From positions 1 to 12,237 of the forward strand of contig DAKS01000059.1 in NCBI GenBank assembly GCA_002499195.1: a stretch of DNA of 12,237 nucleotides. Direction: 5' to 3'. The stretch comes from Euryarchaeota archaeon UBA443. GTDB taxonomy: Archaea > Thermoplasmatota > Poseidoniia > Poseidoniales > Poseidoniaceae. The position numbers were made by a program, and so were the translations under genes. This document shows positions 1 to 6,407 of this stretch, in pieces; position 1 is the first letter of the stretch, and each line of letters opens with the position of its first letter. The notes under the pieces are model-generated. The model searched no databases. It had not been told where the DNA came from and saw only the letters and a program-made list of their open reading frames with translations.

Positions 1-92
1 ACAATAGCAGAAAAGAGGAGAATCATGATCATACTGACCATGGCACTTAATGCGAATTCAGCGTGCTTGTCTCGCTGAAAACTGCTCTCCAT
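1..92 (-). CDS. Partial membrane protein, N-terminus only (runs off left edge)
   Basis: Reading leftward from an ATG at 92-90, an open frame continues to the window edge for 30 complete codons. The start MESSFQRDKHAEF is polar and charged. It is followed by a hydrophobic stretch (about residues 14-30, ALSAMVSMIMILLFSAI) that looks like a membrane span or signal anchor. The ATG lies 52 bases beyond the stop of the large surface-protein gene on the same strand. There is no ribosome site, but a TATA-like TTTAGA is centred about 27 nt upstream. The charged-then-hydrophobic start is loosely reminiscent of archaeal pilin-like or signal-anchored envelope proteins, but too little is visible to assign a family. 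The frame and hydrophobic pattern are seen; that it is a real gene is inferred. Confidence 0.5.
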   Translation of the reverse strand, partial: MESSFQRDKHAEFALSAMVSMIMILLFSAI

Positions 93-115
93 ATGTTTGG
101 ACAAGTGGAGGGGAA

Positions 116-122
116 TCTAAAT
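116..122 (-). promoter_or_regulatory. Weak TATA-like element before the left-edge partial gene
   Basis: On the minus strand this reads ATTTAGA and is centred about 27 nt upstream of the ATG at 92. That is the same spacing as for the other genes here that lack a ribosome site. The match to an archaeal TATA box is weak, and position is the main argument. Confidence 0.22.
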
Positions 123-144
123 CCTTGCCTTCATTAGAGCGCTT

Positions 145-3100
145 TCACTCAGGTTGTTGGTATGCAACCCATTGATTCGATTGAGGATCAAGATAGAATA
201 AGGATCCATCTTCTTGACGCAACCATCTAACACCATTCTCTTCCCATTCATTGCCCGAAACTTGTTGTTCAAGCATTTGTGTTTCCATTTGTCCTTGAAT
301 CTCTGCTTCCTGTGCGAATGGACTAACCTTTTCGCCTCCCATCATATTGTTTCTACGCATGACTCCAAGACCTGCAAGGGCACCTAGGACAAGTATTGCA
401 ACGAGTGTATAGATTAGGAATCCAGAACCTGAATCTTCAACTTCAGCCCTTGTTTGTGTTGGATCGTCTGGGAAAGCATCCTGTTTGTTTGGTACGCCGT
501 CACCATCTGAATCCTCCCATTCTTGTGGATCGAGTGGGAAAGCATCGATGTTATCGTTGTAACCATCATTATCAGAATCGTATTGTTCAAGTGCGCAACC
601 ATCATCATCAGCAACACTTGTAATATTTGTTGCAGGGCAATCATCACGGTTGTCAAACACACCATCCATATCGGTATCTCGTTGACTTGAGACACATCCA
701 TTGGCGTCGAGTGAAGGGTCTGGGTTTGTCATTGGGCATAGGTCATCTGCATTGCTGATGGTATCACCATCATCATCGACTTGACTTGCAGAACAACCTT
801 CTGTATTCGGCGCTTCACCTGCTGGTGTAGCAGGACAAATGTCTTCATCATTGTAGACGAGATCATTATCATCGTCCAATTGTGAAGAACTACATCCATT
901 CTCATCGACTAAAGCGAGCGGTGCACTACCTGCGCAGGTATCTTGTTCATCGGATACGCCATCGTTATCACTGTCTTTCTGACTCTCTGCACAACCATCG
1001 AGGTCTACAGTCTCGCCATCGGGTGTGTTGAAACAAAGGTCATCGCTATCCGCAACCTGGTCATTATCTTGGTCTCGCTCTTCAGCTGAACATCCGAAGA
1101 TGTTCGCTGGACTGCCCAACGGCGTGCTTGGACATTGATCGATATCGTCGGTAATACCATCCGAGTCAGTATCCTTTTCAGAATCAGCACAGCCATTTAC
1201 ATCTACGGTTTCACCAAGTGAGGTGAACTTACAATTGTCATAAGCATCCTTTACTCCATCGAGATCACCATCGAGCTCAGTGCTTGAACAACCGTTGAAG
1301 TCGACGGTTTCTCCAGCAGGTGTGTTCGGACAGATGTCGAGATCATTTGTTACTCCATCGCCATCATCATCGAGTTGGCTGTCGGCACATCCTGTTGAAT
1401 CAACCGTTTTACCAAATGGAGTGTTTGGACAAAGGTCCGGGTTGTCTCCATTTGCATTGTCACCATAACCATCCCCATCATCGTCACTCCACTGAGTGTT
1501 GTCATTAGGGAATTTGTCAGCGTTGGTACCGCCCTGATTGTCACCATAGCCATCGCCATCGGTATCGGACCATTGTGTCCCATCACTTGGGAATGCATCA
1601 GGATTGTTTCCGGCCTGATTGTCACCATAGCCATCGAAATCTTGGTCTGCCCATTGGGTTCCATCGGTTGGGAATCGATCACCGTTGTTGCCATTTTGGT
1701 TGTCTCCGTATCCATCACCATCAGAATCTGCCCATTGCGTTGCATCGGTTGGGAATGCGTCTGGGTTTGTTCCATTCTGATTGTCACCATAACCGTCTCC
1801 ATCTTGATCTGCCCATTGGGTTCCATCGGTAGGGAAAGCGTCTCCATTTGTCCCACTTGGATTATCGCCGTATCCATCACCATCGGAATCAAACCATTGT
1901 GAACTATCGTTGGTCCAAAGGTCTGGATTGTTTCCACTTGGATTGTCACCATAACCATCCCCATCCATGTCATTCCATTGTGTACTATCGGTAGGGAAAG
2001 CGTCTGGGAACGTACCGTTTTGGTTATCTCCGTATCCGTCCCCGTCCTGGTCTGACCATTGAGTTGCATCCGATGGGAAGGCGTCAGAATTGTTTCCATT
2101 CGGATTATCACCATAGCCATCACCATCTTGGTCGGACCATTGCGAAGAGTCGTTGACAAAGTCATCCAAGTCATCGTTAACACCATCATTATCGGTATCT
2201 CTCTGACTTGCTGCACAGCCGTATTGGTCGACAATGGCGCCTGCTGGACTGGAAGGGCATTGATCCAATTCGTTGGCAACACCATCGAAATCAGAATCGA
2301 AGGTCAGTGCAAAGCACATGAGGTCACCAATGCGTTGCGTTCCATCAGCTTCGTAAAGTTCTGCAAGTGCGCAATAGGTTCCAGAAGCCGTTGGAGTCGT
2401 GTAGTTCCAAGTTCCAAAACTCATGCCTTGGTAGGTAGCAGTAACTGTCGTCAGTGGTGATTGAGCAACGGTTGCGTTTCCTGAATCAAGAATCTTGATT
2501 CGATACTTGTAGGTGTCACCAACAATGAGATCAAGTCCACGTGTGGTTACATCGTTTGTTGTTGAATTCACACTTGAAGAAACACTGCTGATCAAAATAG
2601 ATGGCAGTTGTGGGATGAAGAAATCATCACCAAAGGCAGTGAAATTCTCATTGTTTGCGAGATTGATAACAGTTCCATTCACGCTCAAAACGCCAACAAA
2701 GCCATGGAAGTTCGATGTTGTTGGCCCTGTCCAAGTAATGTTGTAATCTCGAGTTTCACTCTGAGGTGTGAAGGTGTAAGTGTCCTCATCGATAATCGAT
2801 GCATTCAGTCCGGCATATACACTGTTGTTGTTTGCAAGATAGGCCGTGATGAAGGCATTCTCATCATAGACCATCCAGAGAAGATCATAGGTTGTACCAA
2901 TGCTTAGATTGGTGAGATTGATTTCACCCGTTGTCGATGAGGTTGCGTCGATCGCTAACATATCGATGTCTAGTTCATCATAACCCGTTGCGATGAGGTT
3001 TCCATTTGCATCGTAGAGAAGGGTGAGAACTTCGAGCGTTGATTGATTGTTCTCAAGTGTGTAATTGACATCAAAGGTATAAGTTGATGAATTTGAAGAA

Positions 3101-3855
3101 TTGAATGAACCATTTCCTAGGCTGTAAGAGATTGAAGTGTTTCCAATCATTTCCTGAGTAAGAACAGTGGTGTAGTTGTAGGTTGTATTGGATTGAAGGC
3201 CTACGAAAGATACGGTAGCATTGGTATCGTTAGCGATGTTCACATATGCTAACTCTAGGCTTTGGCCACCGCCGGGATTATCGGTTTCGATGGTTATGTT
3301 GTATGAGATTGGATTGGTTGTACCTCCAAATCCAAGGTATGGGTAAACATCGACATAGGAGGTAATGTTTTGTGTTGCAGTGACGGTTAAGAGTTCGTTA
3401 TCAGACACCGACGAACCAGAGGCGAGGAAGCTCCCGTTGATGGTATCCCAACCGACATCGACATCCTGAATTGCATGTGAAAATGTTACGTTGACATAAT
3501 AGGTTACACCAGTGACCAATTGAATTTCAAAATAGTCGATATCAGTCGATGAATGAAGCGAGAGATCGGTACATGATACTGGAAGAATGCTTGCTGGTGA
3601 TGCGGTTGATTGAGCGTCGTTTACTTCGAGTACATCCGATACGATATTCCCTGAAGTGTTTGTTCCATTACCAATACATGGATTCGGTATGCTTGATGTG
3701 ACGTTTCTTGAACCTACTCCAGACGACCCTGCTTCAACAATTGAATCGTCTGTAAGCAGTGATGGTGCTGAAAGCGAAAATGAGATTGTACACATCATCA
3801 AGGTGCTGATAATGACGAGAATTTTCTGAGAGGCGGTGTTCTGTCGTTCCGACAT
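145..3855 (-). CDS. Giant cell-surface protein with thrombospondin type 3 repeats and C-terminal membrane anchor
   Basis: A 1236-residue envelope protein, probably exported, Ca2+-binding and membrane-anchored; no enzymatic function is recognised. Residues 11-30 are a hydrophobic signal/anchor. Residues about 80-190 resemble a bacterial pre-peptidase C-terminal (PPC) domain. Residues about 200-515 are Thr/Ser/Asn-rich beta-type modules with more than 20 N-X-S/T sequons. Residues about 520-1135 are Asp-rich thrombospondin type 3-like repeats (DxDxDG loops). They hold one C-x13-C unit (Cys533/547), then nine 27-residue QW-DGDGYGDN units (572-814), then nine 33-residue C-x13-C units from Cys809. 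A membrane span lies at about 1145-1166, followed by RRNN, which places the tail inside. The last ~35 residues carry a Trp-rich motif (W1204, W1211, W1229 with EDGSLFYLDP). The ATG at 3855 has no ribosome site, but a TATA-like box lies about 26 nt upstream, suggesting a leaderless transcript. The adhesion/surface role and calcium binding are inferred from the repeats. Confidence 0.9.
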   Translation of the reverse strand: MSERQNTASQKILVIISTLMMCTISFSLSAPSLLTDDSIVEAGSSGVGSRNVTSSIPNPCIGNGTNTSGNIVSDVLEVNDAQSTASPASILPVSCTDLSLHSSTDIDYFEIQLVTGVTYYVNVTFSHAIQDVDVGWDTINGSFLASGSSVSDNELLTVTATQNITSYVDVYPYLGFGGTTNPISYNITIETDNPGGGQSLELAYVNIANDTNATVSFVGLQSNTTYNYTTVLTQEMIGNTSISYSLGNGSFNSSNSSTYTFDVNYTLENNQSTLEVLTLLYDANGNLIATGYDELDIDMLAIDATSSTTGEINLTNLSIGTTYDLLWMVYDENAFITAYLANNNSVYAGLNASIIDEDTYTFTPQSETRDYNITWTGPTTSNFHGFVGVLSVNGTVINLANNENFTAFGDDFFIPQLPSILISSVSSSVNSTTNDVTTRGLDLIVGDTYKYRIKILDSGNATVAQSPLTTVTATYQGMSFGTWNYTTPTASGTYCALAELYEADGTQRIGDLMCFALTFDSDFDGVANELDQCPSSPAGAIVDQYGCAASQRDTDNDGVNDDLDDFVNDSSQWSDQDGDGYGDNPNGNNSDAFPSDATQWSDQDGDGYGDNQNGTFPDAFPTDSTQWNDMDGDGYGDNPSGNNPDLWTNDSSQWFDSDGDGYGDNPSGTNGDAFPTDGTQWADQDGDGYGDNQNGTNPDAFPTDATQWADSDGDGYGDNQNGNNGDRFPTDGTQWADQDFDGYGDNQAGNNPDAFPSDGTQWSDTDGDGYGDNQGGTNADKFPNDNTQWSDDDGDGYGDNANGDNPDLCPNTPFGKTVDSTGCADSQLDDDGDGVTNDLDICPNTPAGETVDFNGCSSTELDGDLDGVKDAYDNCKFTSLGETVDVNGCADSEKDTDSDGITDDIDQCPSTPLGSPANIFGCSAEERDQDNDQVADSDDLCFNTPDGETVDLDGCAESQKDSDNDGVSDEQDTCAGSAPLALVDENGCSSSQLDDDNDLVYNDEDICPATPAGEAPNTEGCSASQVDDDGDTISNADDLCPMTNPDPSLDANGCVSSQRDTDMDGVFDNRDDCPATNITSVADDDGCALEQYDSDNDGYNDNIDAFPLDPQEWEDSDGDGVPNKQDAFPDDPTQTRAEVEDSGSGFLIYTLVAILVLGALAGLGVMRRNNMMGGEKVSPFAQEAEIQGQMETQMLEQQVSGNEWEENGVRWLRQEDGSLFYLDPQSNQWVAYQQPE
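541..1431 (-). repeat. Nine in-frame 99-nt tandem repeats encoding 33-residue C-x13-C units
   Basis: From residue 809 the surface protein has Cys pairs at 809/823, 842/856, 875/889, 908/922, 941/955, 974/988, 1007/1021, 1040/1054 and 1073/1087. The period is exactly 33 residues (99 bases) with a constant 14-residue Cys-to-Cys step. The consensus is CP-x-TP-x-G-x2-VD-x2-GC-x2-SQ-x-D-x-D-x-DGV-x-D-x2-D. One further unit (Cys533/547) precedes the 27-residue array. The Cys pairs probably form one disulfide per unit, an inference from thrombospondin type 3 folds. Confidence 0.9.
1414..2142 (-). repeat. Nine in-frame 81-nt tandem repeats encoding 27-residue QW-DGDGYGDN units
   Basis: Residues 572-814 of the surface protein are nine back-to-back units of exactly 27 residues, each starting QW (at 572, 599, 626, 653, 680, 707, 734, 761 and 788). 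The pattern is QW-x-D-x-DGDGYGDN-x2-G-x2-xD-x-FP-x-D-x-T. At the DNA level this is a period of 81 bases with diverged copies. Unit 7 has DFDG instead of DGDG. Unit 3 ends LWTNDSS instead of AFPTDxT. Unit 9 merges into the Cys-type array. The DxDGDG loops are typical Ca2+ ligands. Confidence 0.92.
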
Positions 3856-3877
3856 ATGCTAAACACTGCGTAGTTGC

Positions 3878-3885
3878 TTATGTAA
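3878..3885 (-). promoter_or_regulatory. TATA-like box for the surface-protein gene
   Basis: On the minus strand this reads TTACATAA, centred about 26 nt upstream of the ATG at 3855. It lies in the short gap after the small Cys/His gene. No Shine-Dalgarno is visible before that ATG, so transcription from here would give a leaderless or nearly leaderless message. That would let the surface protein be expressed separately from the carboxylase genes upstream. Confidence 0.4.
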
Positions 3886-3892
3886 GTCACCC

Positions 3893-4132
3893 TCAAATTG
3901 CAGTTGGAGCAACGTGGCCATCGTTTTTGTCATCTGGCTTACGGACACGAGACCAAACGCCATTCATCAATTCATCATGGTGGTCATTACAATAATGGAA
4001 TCGACGGTATGCTTCTCGGAATGAATAGGCTTTCTTTCCGGTTGCAACGAGATAACCTTCTGGCGAAAGTCGAGAAATAATGACACCAACATTTACACAA
4101 CCTGGGTAATCACACGCTGGGCCATCGGTCAT
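3893..4132 (-). CDS. Small Cys/His-rich protein, putative zinc-binding
   Basis: A 79-residue protein of unknown function. Near the N-terminus is C7-DYPG-C12, and in the middle H46-Y-C48-N-D-H51-H52. Together these would supply a four-ligand metal site of zinc-finger or treble-clef type. The rest is basic and aromatic with no membrane span or signal, so it is probably cytosolic. The ATG at 4132 is preceded by AGGTGAG at good spacing, which supports a real gene and this start. It lies 39 bases downstream of the biotin carrier gene and 37 bases upstream of the surface-protein gene, all on the same strand, so it may be the last gene of the carboxylase operon. Metal binding is inferred from the residues; no specific family was recognised. 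Confidence 0.72.
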   Translation of the reverse strand: MTDGPACDYPGCVNVGVIISRLSPEGYLVATGKKAYSFREAYRRFHYCNDHHDELMNGVWSRVRKPDDKNDGHVAPTAI

Positions 4133-4171
4133 ACACTCACCTATCCTTCATACCTCTTGAACTGTTGCCTT

Positions 4172-4582
4172 TCAATCGCCGTCATCACTTGATTCTGGCT
4201 CTATAACGATCAAGGGCACATTTGCTTCGATAGCTTGACCTTCTTCACAAGCTACATTGATGACAGTACCATCAACTGGAGCCTGAATCTCATTCTGCAT
4301 CTTCATAGCTTCGAGGATGAGGATCACTTGACCCTCCTTGACAATATCGCCTTCTTTTACTTCAACAGTAACGACCTTTCCAGGAATGTTTGCAGAAACC
4401 GTTCCGGATTTCTTCTTCTTTGCTCCTCCACCTCGTCGAGCACGTGGTGCAGCTTGTGCATTAGGCACTTCGACGGTAAACGTTTGGCCTTCAACAGTGG
4501 CTTCGTATGAACCATCATCGTTGAGGTTGATTTCAACTTCAAGTTCTTCACCGTTGACTTTGACTGTTCGTTTCTCTGTCAT
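4172..4582 (-). CDS. Biotin carboxyl carrier protein of acyl-CoA (propionyl-CoA) carboxylase
   Basis: This 136-residue protein carries carboxybiotin between the biotin carboxylase and carboxyltransferase subunits. The C-terminal biotinyl domain (about residues 59-130) contains the hallmark EAMKM, with Lys94 the expected biotinylation site, and APVDG about 10 residues later. The N-terminal ~40 residues (TVKVNGEELEVEI...) resemble the leading region of archaeal and bacterial carboxylase/decarboxylase carriers. A flexible Ala/Pro/Arg/Gly/Lys linker (about 41-58) joins the two parts. The gene begins 4 bases after the small-subunit stop and follows pccB on the same strand, so the carrier is stand-alone and not fused to a biotin carboxylase. 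An SD-like GGAGATGAT precedes the ATG. A role in methylmalonyl-CoA or other decarboxylases is possible, but the PccB partner argues for propionyl-CoA carboxylase. Confidence 0.93.
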   Translation of the reverse strand: MTEKRTVKVNGEELEVEINLNDDGSYEATVEGQTFTVEVPNAQAAPRARRGGGAKKKKSGTVSANIPGKVVTVEVKEGDIVKEGQVILILEAMKMQNEIQAPVDGTVINVACEEGQAIEANVPLIVIEPESSDDGD

Positions 4583-4585
4583 CGT

Positions 4586-4594
4586 ATCATCTCC
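4586..4594 (-). promoter_or_regulatory. Ribosome binding site of the biotin carrier gene
   Basis: The minus strand reads GGAGATGAT just before the ATG at 4582 and overlaps the stop of the preceding small gene. It differs by one base from GGAGGTGAT, the complement of the conserved 16S rRNA 3' end. This indicates SD-led, coupled translation inside the operon. Confidence 0.6.
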
Positions 4595-4772
4595 AAGGAC
4601 TTCTGTTGCTCCTATAATTCATGAGTGAAGAACGACCCATATTCATCCTTCGATGGTCTTGTGACCATGCTTCACCACGTTGTCTTCCACGTTGTGAAAC
4701 ATCATCACCACTTTCGACAAGACTGAGGACTGCTGCAATTGCAGCCATTCTAAGTGTCGCTTCATCGGCCAT
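4587..4772 (-). CDS. Small protein between pccB and the biotin carrier; candidate third (epsilon/PccX-type) carboxylase subunit
   Basis: A 61-residue protein. The start MADEATLRMAAIAAVLSLVES is a likely amphipathic helix (residues 5-20). It is followed by a Gly/Arg/Gln linker and a basic C-terminal half with W36 and RRMNMGRSSLMN (41-52). A short AAIAAVL-type helix followed by a linker and a Trp/Arg-rich end is the plan I recall for actinobacterial acyl-CoA carboxylase epsilon subunits and the small PccX of haloarchaeal propionyl-CoA carboxylase, which hold the carboxylase complex together. The ATG at 4772 lies 9 bases after the pccB stop, with GAGG overlapping that stop. The biotin carrier starts 4 bases after its own stop. 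Position and shape support a carboxylase assembly role, but direct homology is inferred, not shown. No membrane span is evident, so it is unlike the OadG-type sodium-pump gamma subunit. Confidence 0.68.
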   Translation of the reverse strand: MADEATLRMAAIAAVLSLVESGDDVSQRGRQRGEAWSQDHRRMNMGRSSLMNYRSNRSPWR

Positions 4773-4781
4773 ATCAATTCC

Positions 4782-6362
4782 TCACAATGGCATGTTTCCG
4801 TGTTTCTTTGCAGGTCGTATCTCTTCCTTTTCCAACAACATCAACAAGGCGCGAGAAAGACGGGATCGAGTTTCACTCGGTTCGATGACATCATCGATAT
4901 AACCCATAGCTGCTGCTTTGTATGGATTTGCGAAGGTATCTGTAAAATCTTGAACCAATCGTTCACGTTCTTGCTCTTGGTTTCGAGCATTCTTAATTCG
5001 CCGTCGATGAATAATTTCAACGGCTCCATCAGCTCCCATTACGGCCAATTCTGCACTTGGCCAAGCGACGTTATAGTCGCCTCGAATGTGCTTTGATGAC
5101 ATAACATCGTATGCACCTCCGTAGGCTTTTCGAAGAATTACGGTAAGTTTCGGTACTGTTGCTTCAGCATATGCATAGAGTAATTTCGCACCATGACGAA
5201 TGATTCCGCCCCATTCTTGGTTGGTTCCGGGAAGGAATCCTGGAACGTCTTCAAAGGTAAGAATTGGAATGTTAAAGGCATCACAGAATCGTACAAATCG
5301 TGCTGCTTTGTCACTTGCATCGATGTCAAGACATCCTGCCAAAACTTTGGGTTGGTTTGCTACAACTCCGACTGTGTGGCCAGCGAGGTGGCCAAATCCA
5401 CAAACGATGTTCATTGCATAATCGGCTTGAACTTCCAAAAAGCCGCCATCATCGAGGACTTCTCGAATAACATCGGTAACATCGTAAGGTTTGTTCGCAT
5501 CTTCAGGAATCATGTCGTCTAGAGCATCACAGGAACGATCTGGGCTATCGGATGTCTTGCGAATAGGTGCTCGATCCATGTTGTTCGAAGGGAACATGTC
5601 GCATAGGTCTCGAGCAAGTTGAATGGCAGAATCGTCGCTATCGGCAGTAAAGTGTGAAACTCCTGATTTTGAAGCATGAGTCATAGCACCACCTAAATCT
5701 TCGAAGGAAACAACTTCGTTAGTAACCGTCTTGATAACTTCAGGACCTGTGATGAACATATGTGCAGTTTTGTCGACCATGATGACAAAGTCAGTAATGG
5801 CTGGACTATACACTGCACCACCTGCACATGGCCCCATAATGACACTGATTTGAGGCACAACGCCCGATGCACGAACATTGCGGAAGAAGATTTCAGCATA
5901 CGAACCTAATGATGCAACACCTTCCTGAATACGCGCTCCACCAGAGTCGTTCAATCCAATTACGGGTCGACCGGTCTTGAGCGCCATATCTAGGACCTTG
6001 CAAATTTTTAGTCCATGCATTTCACCTAAAGAGCCACCATAAACGGTGAAATCCTGTGCGAAAGCAAAGACTTCTCGGCCGTTAATCTTTCCATGGCCGG
6101 TAACAACACCATCTCCTGGTATCACGTTCTTGTCCATGTCAAAGTCTCGACAGCGATGTTCGACGAGTGCATCAATCTCTTGGAATGTTCCTTCATCAAG
6201 CAACATATCCAATCGTTCACGAGCGGTCATTTTCCCGCGATTATGCTGTGCATCGATACGTGCCTGGCCTCCACCGGCTTCACTTCTAGCCTTTCGAGCG
6301 CGTAGGTCATTGAGACGCTGTTCTGTGGACGACACCCTTCTCACCAACACTCGGTTAGGCAT
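4782..6362 (-). CDS. pccB: Propionyl-CoA carboxylase, carboxyltransferase (beta) subunit
   Basis: A 526-residue cytosolic carboxyltransferase that moves CO2 from carboxybiotin to propionyl-CoA, giving methylmalonyl-CoA. Its length is normal for the family. The N-terminal half has the acyl-CoA-binding crotonase-like domain: FTVYGGSLGEMHG (105-117), NDSGGARIQEGV (138-149), and the glycine-rich GPCAGGAVYSPA (177-188). The C-terminal half has the biotin-side domain: EDVPGFLPGTNQEWGG (371-386), GGAYDVMSSKH (415-425) and AWPSAELAVMGADGAVEI (433-450). Asp419 in GGAYDVM is about where Streptomyces PccB has the Asp (D422) that favours propionyl-CoA over acetyl-CoA, so propionyl-CoA is the likely main substrate; that alignment is from memory. 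The start at 6362 has AAGGG a few bases upstream and an in-frame stop just before. It is 45 bases downstream of the acyltransferase gene and is followed at once by the small subunit and biotin carrier. The biotin carboxylase partner is not in the window. Confidence 0.96.
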   Translation of the reverse strand: MPNRVLVRRVSSTEQRLNDLRARKARSEAGGGQARIDAQHNRGKMTARERLDMLLDEGTFQEIDALVEHRCRDFDMDKNVIPGDGVVTGHGKINGREVFAFAQDFTVYGGSLGEMHGLKICKVLDMALKTGRPVIGLNDSGGARIQEGVASLGSYAEIFFRNVRASGVVPQISVIMGPCAGGAVYSPAITDFVIMVDKTAHMFITGPEVIKTVTNEVVSFEDLGGAMTHASKSGVSHFTADSDDSAIQLARDLCDMFPSNNMDRAPIRKTSDSPDRSCDALDDMIPEDANKPYDVTDVIREVLDDGGFLEVQADYAMNIVCGFGHLAGHTVGVVANQPKVLAGCLDIDASDKAARFVRFCDAFNIPILTFEDVPGFLPGTNQEWGGIIRHGAKLLYAYAEATVPKLTVILRKAYGGAYDVMSSKHIRGDYNVAWPSAELAVMGADGAVEIIHRRRIKNARNQEQERERLVQDFTDTFANPYKAAAMGYIDDVIEPSETRSRLSRALLMLLEKEEIRPAKKHGNMPL

Positions 6363-6407
6363 AACGCCCTTATTCGTTGCCCTTCACAAAATCCAGACGC
6401 ATCGACC

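Noticed and set aside
25..78. Plus-strand 17-codon ORF with GAGGAG upstream of its ATG
   Set aside because: It is very short and antisense to the left-edge membrane frame, and the GAGGAG is simply the complement of its Leu/Phe codons.
1414..2142. Evenly spaced repeats that could suggest a CRISPR or satellite array
   Set aside because: The period is exactly 81 bases in frame, there are no identical repeats with unique spacers, and the translation is a regular calcium-loop repeat.
1350..2285. A 311-codon open frame on the minus strand in another frame of the surface-protein gene
   Set aside because: It is a by-product of the 81-nt repeats. The product is a Met/Thr/Gln-rich low-complexity string with no fold, and the real frame has clear TSP3 motifs over the same bases.
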